Source: Bacillus renqingensis (lineage in GTDB: Bacteria; Bacillota; Bacilli; Bacillales; Cytobacillaceae). Taken from it: a stretch of DNA of 64,000 bases. A program made the position numbers and the translations under genes. The stretch covers positions 90,784-154,783 of the forward strand of contig NZ_JADDIU010000011.1 in NCBI RefSeq assembly GCF_016464375.1. The letters are read 5' to 3'. Numbering within the stretch: position 1 is the stretch's first letter; every line of letters begins with the position of its first letter. Shown in pieces: positions 53,311 through 61,908 of the stretch. Below the pieces are notes generated by a model that saw only the letters and a program-made list of their open reading frames with translations, did no database searches and was not told where the DNA came from.

Positions 53311-54915
53311 TTAAAAGACAATCAAACCTCTCTCGTCATACACCGAATCTCCACTATTACCTGAGCCACAGCGTATAGCACGATCAAGTGCCATAATAGT
53401 TGCTACCGCCCCATCTATTTTTTCTGTGCTTTTTTCCTTGTCCGGCTTCACGTTGCCTGCCGGATCTGTTTTTATAAAGATGTTGTCCATCATCCAACGA
53501 AGTACTGGATGCCCACCGTGTGCTATTCTTTCTTCTAATGTCAATTTCATCAGTTCTTTGGTTGGTGGTGACATATCTTTAAAGCCTTGACCGAAAGGAA
53601 CGACAGTAAAGCCTAATCCTTCAAGGTTCTGAACCATTTGAACAGCTCCCCATCGGTCAAAAGCAATCTCTCGAATGTTATACTTTTCTCCAAGTTCCTC
53701 AATAAACCGCTCAATGTAGCCGTAATGCACTACATTGCCTTCTGTGGTTAGAATATACCCTTGCTTCTCCCAAAGATCGTATTGCACATGGTCTCTTCGG
53801 ACTCGGAGGTCAATGTTGTCCTCTGGCATCCAAAAATACGGAAGAACAATGTATTTATCTGTTTCATCCTCCGGTGGGAACACCAACACAAAGGCTGTAA
53901 TGTCTGTTGTAGAAGATAGGTCAAGACCTCCATAACATACCCGCCCTTCAAGACTTTCTGAAATAACTGGAAATGCACAGGCATCCCATTTTGCCATTGG
54001 CATCCAACGGACAGACTGTTTAACCCACTGATTCAATCTTAATTGCCTGAAGCTGTTCTCTTCAGTTGGGTTCTGCTTTGCACTTTCACAAGCAGCCCTT
54101 ACCTTGTCAATCCCCACCGTAATTCCCAAGCTTGGATTTGCTTTCTTCCACACTTTTGGATCTGTCCAATCATCCTCTTCTTTGGCACCATAGATTACGG
54201 GGTAAAAGGTAGGATCGTATTTTCTGCCCTCAATAATATCAACTGCTTTTTGGTGTGTTTCGTAGCAAATACTCTGGGTATCCGTCCCCGCAGTGGTAAT
54301 AAGAAAATATAGCGGTTGGGTCCTTGCATCCCCAGATCCTTTCGTCATAACATCAAATAGTTTCCGGTTTGGCTGAGTATGAAGTTCATCAAAAACAACA
54401 CCATGTATATTGAAGCCGTGTTTGGAGTAGGCTTCAGCCGACAATACCTGATAGAAGCTGTTGGTCGGCAGGTACACCAATCGCTTAGTTGAAGCAAGCA
54501 ACTTTACTCGTTTATTCAGTGCTGGACACATCCGCACCATATCGGCTGCTACTTCAAATACAATTGATGCCTGCTGGCGGTCGGCGGCACAACCATACAC
54601 CTCCGCCCGTTCTTCACCATCTCCGCATGTAAGGAGAAGTGCGATTGCTGCGGCAAGCTCGCTTTTTCCCATCTTTTTAGGTATCTCTACATAAGCAGTG
54701 TTAAACTGCCGATATCCATCTGGCTTTAAAATTCCGAATAAATCACGGATTATTTGCTCCTGCCAATCGATAAGTTCAAAAGGCTTACCTGCCCATAAAC
54801 CTTTCGTATGGGAGAGTGCTTCGATAAAAGCTACAGCGTAATCAGCAGCATCCTCATCGTAATATGAACCATCAGCTATAAAGGCGGTCGGCTTATATTT
54901 CTTCAGTTTCCGCAT
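53311..54915 (-). CDS. Terminase large subunit
   Basis: 534 residues. The N-terminal ATPase has Walker A-like PKKMGKSELAAA and Walker B/coupling VVFDELHTQPNRKLFDVM; the C-terminal RNase H-like nuclease contains CYGGLDLSSTTDITAF and a late catalytic Asp region (KSTEKIDGAVATIMALDRAI). It cuts concatemers and powers packaging. It is separated from the small subunit gene by about 6 kb of methylation and small genes, which is unusual. Confidence 0.94.
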   Translation of the reverse strand: MRKLKKYKPTAFIADGSYYDEDAADYAVAFIEALSHTKGLWAGKPFELIDWQEQIIRDLFGILKPDGYRQFNTAYVEIPKKMGKSELAAAIALLLTCGDGEERAEVYGCAADRQQASIVFEVAADMVRMCPALNKRVKLLASTKRLVYLPTNSFYQVLSAEAYSKHGFNIHGVVFDELHTQPNRKLFDVMTKGSGDARTQPLYFLITTAGTDTQSICYETHQKAVDIIEGRKYDPTFYPVIYGAKEEDDWTDPKVWKKANPSLGITVGIDKVRAACESAKQNPTEENSFRQLRLNQWVKQSVRWMPMAKWDACAFPVISESLEGRVCYGGLDLSSTTDITAFVLVFPPEDETDKYIVLPYFWMPEDNIDLRVRRDHVQYDLWEKQGYILTTEGNVVHYGYIERFIEELGEKYNIREIAFDRWGAVQMVQNLEGLGFTVVPFGQGFKDMSPPTKELMKLTLEERIAHGGHPVLRWMMDNIFIKTDPAGNVKPDKEKSTEKIDGAVATIMALDRAIRCGSGNSGDSVYDERGLIVF

Positions 54916-54942
54916 AAACACCGCCCCTTTATGAAAAAGGAC

Positions 54943-54977
54943 AAAAGAAAAGAGCCTCAATCCTATAGATGAAGCCC
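54943..54977 (-). terminator. Hairpin with T-run before large terminase
   Basis: On the minus strand GGGCTTCA (54970-54977) pairs with TGAGGCTC (54952-54959), with two G-T pairs, followed by TTTTCTTTTG. It lies between the DUF5049 gene and the large terminase inside the late block. Confidence 0.55.
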
Positions 54978-55003
54978 TTCTTCTTATCCTAGTTTAATTT
55001 TAT

Positions 55004-55192
55004 TTACTTATTTTCATCCACTTCCCCCGTCAGTATGAAATGAGCATATTCCGCTTTATGGTCTATTATATAAACTACCAATTCATAAAACCCTCGTTCA
55101 TTTGCTTCATACTGGACTCGGTTCACATCAAACATATTTGTGACTCCACTTTCTCGGATGGAAAGGATTTGTTCTTTGATTATCTCATTCAT
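55004..55192 (-). CDS. DUF5049 family small protein
   Basis: 62 residues: MNEIIKEQILSIRESGVTNMFDVNRVQYEANERGF, then ELVVYIIDHKAEYAHFILTGE, the typical DUF5049 pattern found beside DUF4314 in Firmicute prophages. Its function is unknown. It lies in the stretch between methyltransferases and the large terminase. Confidence 0.82.
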   Translation of the reverse strand: MNEIIKEQILSIRESGVTNMFDVNRVQYEANERGFYELVVYIIDHKAEYAHFILTGEVDENK

Positions 55193-55215
55193 TTATTACC
55201 TCCCCCGATTCATGT

Positions 55216-55443
55216 TTACTCTTCGATTCTCTTGCATAAATCCTCACCAAAGGCCACTCCAAGAGAGCCACCGGAATCCCAACTGACATGAATCGTTCCT
55301 ATGTCGTCAACACTAGTAACCGTACCTTTAGATCCAGTTTGAAGTTTGGTATAAGGGTCGTTCATTTTAAGTAGCATGACACGAGTTCCTGGAGTGTAAT
55401 AGCTTCTTAGTTGCTTTAACATTTCAGGGTGAATGATATTCAT
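55216..55443 (-). CDS. DUF4314 family small protein
   Basis: 75 residues with YYTPGTRVMLLKMNDPYTKLQTGSKGTVTSVDDIGTIHVSWDSGGSLGVAFGED, an SH3-like beta-barrel pattern typical of DUF4314. No function is established. It overlaps the end of the upstream gene by 4 bp and pairs with DUF5049 as usual. Confidence 0.85.
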   Translation of the reverse strand: MNIIHPEMLKQLRSYYTPGTRVMLLKMNDPYTKLQTGSKGTVTSVDDIGTIHVSWDSGGSLGVAFGEDLCKRIEE

Positions 55444-56138
55444 TGTTCACTCACCTCCTGCTTGAACGTTCCGCTTTTGAAAGCGGAGCTACCTGAAAGC
55501 CTCGAGAGGAGAATCTTTCGTCCCATCTTATATTCTGGTCCGATAAAGCCGAGCCTTAGCAGGAAGCAACGGAAAGCGTACTTTTCATTCTCTACTGATT
55601 TCTCGGTGGAATTGACACGGGTCTGTTTTTTCGCCATTTCGCAAAGTGCCGTGACAAAATGGGTGTATGCCTTAACCTCCTCTGAGGCGCACTTACCTTG
55701 AAACCAAGGGAAGGTGACATATTCCTCATCTTCAATGATGGGAATGGAGTCCGTATCAAGTGCTTTCTTTATAAGAGTAGCTTTACTTTCTACTAATCCT
55801 TTTAGGTTCTCGATTGCCGTGTCGGTAAAATCCGCCCGTGGCATTTGAATTATCAGATTGATAGATTCTTCCCTTTCATTTACTTTTGCTTTCGGAAGTG
55901 GTGTGTCAAATTCTTCTGAAATTGCTTTGAGATCGTGAAATCTCAATAGATCATCGACCAGTTCCTTATTGTCTGGTCCACTTAGAACTCCGTTTTTGTT
56001 AACATTGTAGTCTGCCACCTCATATGCAAATGTAGGTGCTCCGAGATATTTTACAGGGGCATTTAGTTCTTGGCTGATTGCGTTAACCAGTGCTTTTCTT
56101 TTTGGTCCTGTAACATTATAGTTAATCTGCATTTTCAT
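55440..56138 (-). CDS. Conserved phage protein (virulence-related-like)
   Basis: 232 residues starting MKMQINYNVTGPKRKALVNAISQELNAPVKYLGAPTFAYEVADY, with an acidic middle and a C-terminal KYAFRCFLLRLGFIGPEYKMGRKILLSRLSGSSAFK. Homologues occur next to DUF4314 in related prophages, sometimes labelled virulence-related; the function is unknown. It is the first gene behind the promoter/operator at 56166-56206, with AAAGGCGG before the start (ATG 56138 or 56132). Confidence 0.7.
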   Translation of the reverse strand: MKMQINYNVTGPKRKALVNAISQELNAPVKYLGAPTFAYEVADYNVNKNGVLSGPDNKELVDDLLRFHDLKAISEEFDTPLPKAKVNEREESINLIIQMPRADFTDTAIENLKGLVESKATLIKKALDTDSIPIIEDEEYVTFPWFQGKCASEEVKAYTHFVTALCEMAKKQTRVNSTEKSVENEKYAFRCFLLRLGFIGPEYKMGRKILLSRLSGSSAFKSGTFKQEVSEQ

Positions 56139-56165
56139 ACCGCCTTTCTACTTTCGGTACGTACA

Positions 56166-56206
56166 TATATCACTCTAAAAGCTGTTATTATCAAGTCATT
56201 TAGAGC
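56166..56206 (-). promoter_or_regulatory. Promoter region with operator like the recombinase one
   Basis: Minus strand: inverted arms GCTCTAAA (56199-56206) and TTTTAGAG (56173-56180) flank TTGATA (56189-56194); a weak -10 GATATA follows at 17 bp or TATATG at 19 bp. The layout copies that at 37397-37436. Confidence 0.55.
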
Positions 56207-56232
56207 ATCTTTCTGTAGAAAATAGGATTCCA

Positions 56233-58392
56233 TTAATCGGCGGTATTTTGTGTAGATAACACAATGCCAGTCAGCACAAAACAAACGCATGGAAGTGCTA
56301 CACCATTACCCCACATTTTGTATTCAGCTGAATCAGAATGAGGATTGTTAAGCCATTTTATAATCTGATTTCTTGTTTTTGGCTTTTTACTTTTACCTAT
56401 AATTTTGCGGTGGGTTTCCCAAACCTCCGTCCAGAATGAAATTTCATCTTCTGTAGGATTTTCCGTACCAAGGTCATCACACCAATCATCGGGGAAGCCT
56501 TGCAATCTTGCACATTCCGTTGGTGTAAGCCTTCGAACAATATAGTCCGGTTCAACCAATCCATTTTGATAGCCTGGATTGGTGCCATTGATAATCGTAT
56601 TTGATGTACCGTCCTGTCTGTAGCATTGACTTTCAGCTTTCATCTGAGGATAAAATGATGCTGGTTGTGCCACTGCTCCAGGACCTTTTGCTGTGAGCGT
56701 AGGTTGCTGTTCTTCATCTATAGAAGGTTTATACAGAGCGTTCTTTCCTTGATTAAAAGCCGCCCTATCAATACCGTAAGAAGGCTGAGTCACTACAGGA
56801 GCATCCTTATAATCTCTCGACAATAGAGTAGGTGCTTTATCTTCTTCAACCTGTGCATAGGCTCCGGTAGTCATGGCATAGGCAACAGCATGGCGATCAG
56901 CGGTATTAAGCGTAAAAGAAACCTCTTCATCTATACCGCTTCCTTTGGGACCATTTTTATCCTCTCTTCCAATCATCGAGCCTTGCAGAGCAACTACTGC
57001 AATACCACCTTGATTACATCCTGGATTTCCTCCATTAGCATCAATGGTTCGAGAAGTATCTGCTTCATATATACCGCTATGTGGATTGCTTGACTGCATG
57101 GAATTGCTTTTATCAGAACAGATGCCATATGCGGTAGGCACAAAAACAGTCTGATCATTATTGCATCCAAGAGTTGCAGACTTATCATCTTGTATCAATG
57201 CACCCTTACCACCGCCTTCACAGCCAGAGCGGATTTTTAACGTTTTAGGAGTGTTCATAATAAGGGGTACATTCCCGCCACCAGTTCCCATCCGAGAGGT
57301 CAGCGTCTGTACTTTATTATCCTCCGAGAGTTTCACACGGCTATCAGTTGGATGGTTTTCAATGACAACAGCTGTTTGATTATCTCCCATGTTTGCACGA
57401 AGTGATCCACTTAAGTTTTCGTCAGTATGGCCACCAACTCGAGAAGCAGCACCCGGTTCAAAGGACATGACTGCACCTGGGACAACACCTGTTCTAAGTG
57501 TAGGGGAACGTTCTTCCTCATATCCTACACTTCTGCTCTTGGCACTGTGTTCAGTACAAAATCCGCTTGACTGCATTACGCAAGGCTGATGTCCATGTTC
57601 CTCTGCTCGAAGTGTTGCTGTAATATCCTTCGAAACAGACATCACTCTTCCGCCTTGGTCATTTAGGCAAGTTATGCTATCGCCTGTTTTTCCAGTGCTG
57701 TATTTAGCATTGTCGGCAGTTCTTTGCCACGGGCTGCCGCCCGGCGTAAAATTCCTTGGCATGCCTTCGGACTCAAATAGTATTTCTCCGGCACATTTGT
57801 CTGCAAAATCTGCGACAAGGTAGATTCTACGACGACGTTGGGGGACTCCGAAATATTGCGCATCGATAGTTCGGTAAGCCACACTCCATCCGTCTCCCAT
57901 ATAGATGTCTGCGTAAGGCCATCGTCCTTTTTCAGGTAAAGGCACCGAGGTGTTCGGCTCTTTGACGCTGATGACCGTTTCGAGGACTGCCTTGAAGTCT
58001 TCCCCTTTATTTGATGAGAATGCACCGGGGACATTTTCCCAGACTGCGTACCTTGGATATTGTCCATTGGTCTTACACCTCATTTCCTTGATAATTCGGA
58101 TTGCTTCATAAAAAAGGACGGATTGCTCTCCATCCAGACCAGCTCTTTTACCCGCCACACTCATATCCGTGCAGGGAGAGCCAAAGGTTATAATATCTAC
58201 AGGCGGAAGCTCCGCACCATTCAATTTGTTGATATCCCCATAATGCTTCATCTGAGGGATGCGTTTGGTCGTAACCCGTATAGGAAACGGCTCAATTTCA
58301 GATGCCCATAAAGGCTCAATGCCACAAAGCAAACCACCCAGAGGAAAACCACCACTACCATCAAAGAGGGAACCAAGTGTCAATTTACTCAT
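56233..58392 (-). CDS. DNA (cytosine-5) methyltransferase with repeated target-recognition motifs
   Basis: About 719 residues. The N-terminal catalytic half has motif I LGSLFDGSGGFPLGG, the catalytic PC in GSPCTDMS, ENV (WENVPGAF) and QRRRR. The C-terminal motif IX/X part is PTECARLQGFPDDW and MWGNGVALPC. Between them (residues about 230-590) are about nine spaced TL/TI motifs (SPTLRTG, VQTLTSRMG, SATLGCN, APTLLSRDYKD, QPTLTAKGPG, and others). Such TL words mark target-recognition domains of C5 methyltransferases, so the protein may recognise several sites. It shares 8 bp with the upstream methyltransferase gene. Confidence 0.92.
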   Translation of the reverse strand: MSKLTLGSLFDGSGGFPLGGLLCGIEPLWASEIEPFPIRVTTKRIPQMKHYGDINKLNGAELPPVDIITFGSPCTDMSVAGKRAGLDGEQSVLFYEAIRIIKEMRCKTNGQYPRYAVWENVPGAFSSNKGEDFKAVLETVISVKEPNTSVPLPEKGRWPYADIYMGDGWSVAYRTIDAQYFGVPQRRRRIYLVADFADKCAGEILFESEGMPRNFTPGGSPWQRTADNAKYSTGKTGDSITCLNDQGGRVMSVSKDITATLRAEEHGHQPCVMQSSGFCTEHSAKSRSVGYEEERSPTLRTGVVPGAVMSFEPGAASRVGGHTDENLSGSLRANMGDNQTAVVIENHPTDSRVKLSEDNKVQTLTSRMGTGGGNVPLIMNTPKTLKIRSGCEGGGKGALIQDDKSATLGCNNDQTVFVPTAYGICSDKSNSMQSSNPHSGIYEADTSRTIDANGGNPGCNQGGIAVVALQGSMIGREDKNGPKGSGIDEEVSFTLNTADRHAVAYAMTTGAYAQVEEDKAPTLLSRDYKDAPVVTQPSYGIDRAAFNQGKNALYKPSIDEEQQPTLTAKGPGAVAQPASFYPQMKAESQCYRQDGTSNTIINGTNPGYQNGLVEPDYIVRRLTPTECARLQGFPDDWCDDLGTENPTEDEISFWTEVWETHRKIIGKSKKPKTRNQIIKWLNNPHSDSAEYKMWGNGVALPCVCFVLTGIVLSTQNTAD

Positions 58393-59626
58393 CCTCATTC
58401 ACCTCTGGCAGGTCACAATATCTTATTTTCGAACCATCTCTTAAAAGAAACACACCGTCTGAGTTTCCAACTTGCTCAATATACCTTTTCACAATAACAT
58501 CACAGTACTTTTCATCCAGTTCAATGGTGTAGCAGATTCTATTTGTCTGCTCACAGGCAATCAGTGTACTTCCTGAACCGCCGAAAGGATCGAGCACAAT
58601 ACAGTTACTAAGGCTTGAGTTCATAATGGGATATGCCACAAGTGCCACTGGTTTCATGGTTGGGTGGTCGCCGTTTTTCTTCGGTTTCTCAAACTCCCAG
58701 ATGGTGGTCTGCTTACGGTCTGAATACCAGAGATGCTTGCCTTTCCTTTTCCATCCAAAGAGTACAGGTTCATGTTGCCACTGATAAGGAGAGCGACCGA
58801 GAACAAGGGACTGCTTTTTCCATATACAAGTACCAGAAAGATAAAATCCTGCATCGGAGAATGCTCTTCTAAAATTGAGTCCTTCCGTATCAGCATGGAA
58901 TACATAAATAGAAGCGTCCTTTGCCATCGCTGCTTCGGTGTTTTGAAATGCCGCAAGCAGAAAATCATAGAACGCTTCATTCGCCATATTGTCATTTTTG
59001 ATTTTTCCAGCAGTGCCTTCATAGTTAACGTTATATGGAGGGTCCGTGACTACCAGATTGGCAGCTTTCCCATCCATTAAGACATCAAAGGTGTCTTTCT
59101 TTGTACTGTCTCCGCAGACTAATCGATGCTGTCCAAGTATCCAAACATCCCCTAAATGCGAAACAGCGGGCTTTTTCAGCTCGCTGTCTACATCGAAATC
59201 ATCTTCTTTTATATTATCCTTAAGGGAATCTTTGAAAAGATCCTCCAACTCTCTTGGGTCAAATCCTGTAAGAGAAACATCAAAATCAGAGGCATTTAGG
59301 TCTGTAATGAGAAGTGCCAATTTATCTTTATCCCAATCGCCACTTATTTTATTTAGTGCGATATTCAGGGCCTTTTCCTTTTGCTCATCCATTTCGACAA
59401 CTACGCATTCTATTTCATCCATGCCCATACTCAGCAGGACTTTCAAGCGTTGATGCCCTCCGATAACTCTGCCTGTGGTCTTATTCCATATAACGGGTTC
59501 TACATATCCAAACTCCTCAAGGGAGCGTTTAAGTTTCTCATACTCCGGATCACCCGGTTTTAAATCTTTCCTTGGGTTATATTCAGCGGGGTTGAGTTGT
59601 TTCGTTTTAATCTTCTCTATCAACAT
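58385..59626 (-). CDS. ParB-methyltransferase fusion (DNA N4/N6 amino-methyltransferase)
   Basis: 413 residues. An N-terminal ParB/sulfiredoxin-like domain (LNPAEYNPRKDL, IGGHQRLKVLLSMG) is fused to an amino-methyltransferase with catalytic VTDPPYNVNYEG (DPPY) and SAM motif LDPFGGSGSTLIACEQTNR. It methylates adenine N6 or cytosine N4. ATG 59626 follows AGGCGGTGG. It overlaps the SAM synthetase gene by 20 bp, so the two are co-translated in one operon. Confidence 0.92.
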   Translation of the reverse strand: MLIEKIKTKQLNPAEYNPRKDLKPGDPEYEKLKRSLEEFGYVEPVIWNKTTGRVIGGHQRLKVLLSMGMDEIECVVVEMDEQKEKALNIALNKISGDWDKDKLALLITDLNASDFDVSLTGFDPRELEDLFKDSLKDNIKEDDFDVDSELKKPAVSHLGDVWILGQHRLVCGDSTKKDTFDVLMDGKAANLVVTDPPYNVNYEGTAGKIKNDNMANEAFYDFLLAAFQNTEAAMAKDASIYVFHADTEGLNFRRAFSDAGFYLSGTCIWKKQSLVLGRSPYQWQHEPVLFGWKRKGKHLWYSDRKQTTIWEFEKPKKNGDHPTMKPVALVAYPIMNSSLSNCIVLDPFGGSGSTLIACEQTNRICYTIELDEKYCDVIVKRYIEQVGNSDGVFLLRDGSKIRYCDLPEVNEDE

Positions 59627-60782
59627 ACTTTTCCACCGCCTTTCTATATTCACTGTACTTATTTACATCCTCCCACGGGAACAGACAACTATTAAAATGA
59701 CCATAAGCCGCTGTGTCAGAATAAACCACATTTCTAAGACGTAGTTTTTCAATGATGGCCGCAGGTCTTAAATTGAAAATCTCCTGTGCAGCAAGAGTTA
59801 ATATTTCGTCAGAAACAATACCTGTGCCAAGAGTATTTACAGAAAAGGCTACAGGATTTGCCTTACCAATAGCATAGGATATACTAACTTCACATCTCTT
59901 TGCATATCCACACCAGACGATATGCTTTGCAATGTACCGAGCCATATAGGCACCGCTTCGGTCAACTTTGGTGGGGTCTTTACCACTAAGTGCGCCACCT
60001 CCATGGGATGCAAGTCCTCCATAGGTATCAACCATAATTTTTCTACCAGTTAAGCCTGTATCGGCAGCGGGACCACCTTCGACAAATCTACCAGAGGGGT
60101 TAATGAGAATTTTTGTTTCATCATCAAATGGGAAGTCCTCAAAGCACTGCCATAGTACATTGTTAAAGATATCTGTCTTAAGTTCTTCCAGTGTTTTATT
60201 CTTATCATGCTGTACCGATATCACAATAGTCTTTATTCGCACTGGAGTGTCCCCTTCATATTCCACCGTCACCTGCGCTTTACCATCTGGGTGGATACCT
60301 TTTATCAGTTTCCCTTTTCGGCAATCATCCAGTCTCTTTACAATCCTGTGAGATAGTACAAGGGGTAGGGGAAGCATTTCTCCTGTTTCCTTTGTAGCAT
60401 AGCCATACACAGTTCCTTGGTCTCCAGCACCTATCGAACCATACTGTTCGTTTATCCCATTTCTTACTTCCAGTGCAGTATCCACGCCAGTTGCAATATC
60501 TACACTTTGTTTGTGTACAAATACATAAATCAAGAATTTAAGAGGGTTGTATCCAATCTCTTTAAGGACATTCCTAACAATGTATCGGATGTCTATTTTC
60601 TCGCTGCAGGAGATTTCGCCCGCCACGATAATTTTCCCTTTGGTTGCCATTACCTCACAAGCGACACGTGATGCTTTGTCTTTACGTAAACATGCTTCTA
60701 AAATGCTATCTGCTATGATGTCGCATAGTTTATCAGGATGTCCAGCACATACACTTTCAGCTGTTAAATATCTTTTACTCAT
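59607..60782 (-). CDS. metK: S-adenosylmethionine synthetase, phage-borne
   Basis: 391 residues, full length. GHPDKLCDIIADSIL, GAGDQGTVYGYAT, a GRFVEGGPAADTGLTGRKIMVDTYGG block and SGKDPTKVDRSGAYMAR are MetK signatures. It makes S-adenosylmethionine from methionine and ATP. ATG 60782 follows GAGGAGAT. It directly precedes two DNA methyltransferase genes, so it may supply their methyl donor during infection. As an extra copy beside the expected host metK it should be read as a phage auxiliary gene. Confidence 0.95.
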   Translation of the reverse strand: MSKRYLTAESVCAGHPDKLCDIIADSILEACLRKDKASRVACEVMATKGKIIVAGEISCSEKIDIRYIVRNVLKEIGYNPLKFLIYVFVHKQSVDIATGVDTALEVRNGINEQYGSIGAGDQGTVYGYATKETGEMLPLPLVLSHRIVKRLDDCRKGKLIKGIHPDGKAQVTVEYEGDTPVRIKTIVISVQHDKNKTLEELKTDIFNNVLWQCFEDFPFDDETKILINPSGRFVEGGPAADTGLTGRKIMVDTYGGLASHGGGALSGKDPTKVDRSGAYMARYIAKHIVWCGYAKRCEVSISYAIGKANPVAFSVNTLGTGIVSDEILTLAAQEIFNLRPAAIIEKLRLRNVVYSDTAAYGHFNSCLFPWEDVNKYSEYRKAVEKYVDRED

Positions 60783-60799
60783 TATATATCTCCTCATCT

Positions 60800-61351
60800 T
60801 TATTTTCCTCTGCGGGCAGATAGCAGTCGCTCCATCACATCGTCCTGTGGGTTTAAACCAGAATACTCTGTAGCACAATTCTCTTTAACGATTTGATAAA
60901 TCTCCATCCACAATCTGTTTGTCTGACTCATAAAGTTCTGACTCATAGCTACATAAGGACTTTGAATAGCATTGCCGGTAGTTGGATGCTTGGCAAGAAA
61001 GCCAAACTCAGTTACCGCCTCCTCACACTGTATCCATCTGGCCGCACTCATGGCATATCGTTCTAGAAGCTGTGGGAGCACCAAATGGGCACAGCCTCGC
61101 TCCTCAAGCCATTTCCAAGTAATTTCATAAATCTCGCTGGCTACTAGGGTTTTCCCGTCCTTTTGCACCGCTGAGAGCATGGCCCTTGGCTTTGGCATTT
61201 CCTGCCCCTTTAAATCAGCGGTATTTTGGAAGTCAATGATTTCTAGCTTTCTCTTACCTGGATTACCCTGTGCAATTTTATCAGCAAGTGGTTTCTTTTT
61301 TTGACCAGAACCTATACGCGCACCGCCACGATTTGTTCCATCTTTGGCCAT
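60800..61351 (-). CDS. Terminase small subunit, P27 family
   Basis: 183 residues. The basic glycine-rich N-terminus (NRGGARIGSGQKKKPLADKIAQGNPGKRK) and the helical WKWLEERGCAHLVLPQLLERYAMSAARWIQCEEAV, NPQDDVMERLL are those of P27-type small terminases, which recognise the packaging site. It follows the HNH gene after a gene-free 111-bp stretch that may hold cos. Confidence 0.9.
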   Translation of the reverse strand: MAKDGTNRGGARIGSGQKKKPLADKIAQGNPGKRKLEIIDFQNTADLKGQEMPKPRAMLSAVQKDGKTLVASEIYEITWKWLEERGCAHLVLPQLLERYAMSAARWIQCEEAVTEFGFLAKHPTTGNAIQSPYVAMSQNFMSQTNRLWMEIYQIVKENCATEYSGLNPQDDVMERLLSARRGK

Positions 61352-61462
61352 TCACTCACCTCTTTTCGTTGATGGGTCTATTACCCTGTTTGAAACCGCG
61401 AATTTTCACGCGTTACCCCACGCCCGTTACACAAATGAAAAGCTGTGGAGATTTGACTCCCC
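61352..61462. other. Candidate packaging (cos) region between HNH and small terminase
   Basis: 111 non-coding bp including GGTAGGGGGAG and ACGCGTGAAAATTCGCG on the minus strand. In HNH-containing cos phages the cohesive-end site lies beside the HNH-small terminase pair. No cut position can be read from the sequence. Confidence 0.35.
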
Positions 61463-61822
61463 CTACCGGGTTCCCCAACGGTCTCCATCTTTTGCTGTGA
61501 TTGCAGAGTGGCAAGGAGTACAAAGAGCCATCAGATTACTTCTATCGTGAGTCCCTCCTCTTGCAAGAGGAAGAATGTGATGGACTTCATTTGCTGGGGT
61601 CAGCTTTCCTTGTCGTTTACATTCCTCACAAAGAGGATGAGCTGCAATGTAGCGGTCACGTATCCTTTTCCAAGCACGACCATATCGCTTACGAGTTGCT
61701 GGATCGCGGTCATACTTTTCATACCGTGCAGCTTCCTTTTTAGCATGTTCTTCACAAAAACGTCTGTCAGTCAGCTCTGGACAACCAGGGTAAGAGCATG
61801 GTCGCTTAGGTTTCCTTGGCAT
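61463..61822 (-). CDS. HNH endonuclease (packaging-associated)
   Basis: 119 residues. Cys pairs CSYPGC, HPLCEECKRQG and CTPCHS form zinc-binding knuckles around the HNH core NEVHHILPLARGGTHDRSNLMALC. Phage HNH proteins of this type act with terminase in cos cleavage and morphogenesis. ATG 61822 follows AGGAGG and is used instead of an upstream start. It is the first late gene behind the promoter at 61909. Confidence 0.9.
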   Translation of the reverse strand: MPRKPKRPCSYPGCPELTDRRFCEEHAKKEAARYEKYDRDPATRKRYGRAWKRIRDRYIAAHPLCEECKRQGKLTPANEVHHILPLARGGTHDRSNLMALCTPCHSAITAKDGDRWGTR

Positions 61823-61844
61823 ACTACACCTCCTTTTGCCCATA

Positions 61845-61882
61845 GAAAAAGCCCTCGCAGGAGAAATGCTCCCGTGAAGGCT
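61845..61882 (-). terminator. Strong terminator between late promoter and HNH gene
   Basis: On the minus strand AGCCTTCACGGGAG and CTCCTGCGAGGGCT pair at 13 of 14 positions (two G-T) with a 5-nt loop, followed by TTTTTC. Because it lies downstream of the presumed late promoter, late expression would need read-through or antitermination. Confidence 0.75.
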
Positions 61883-61908
61883 TCTGTTTACTAATATTCC
61901 ATACTACC

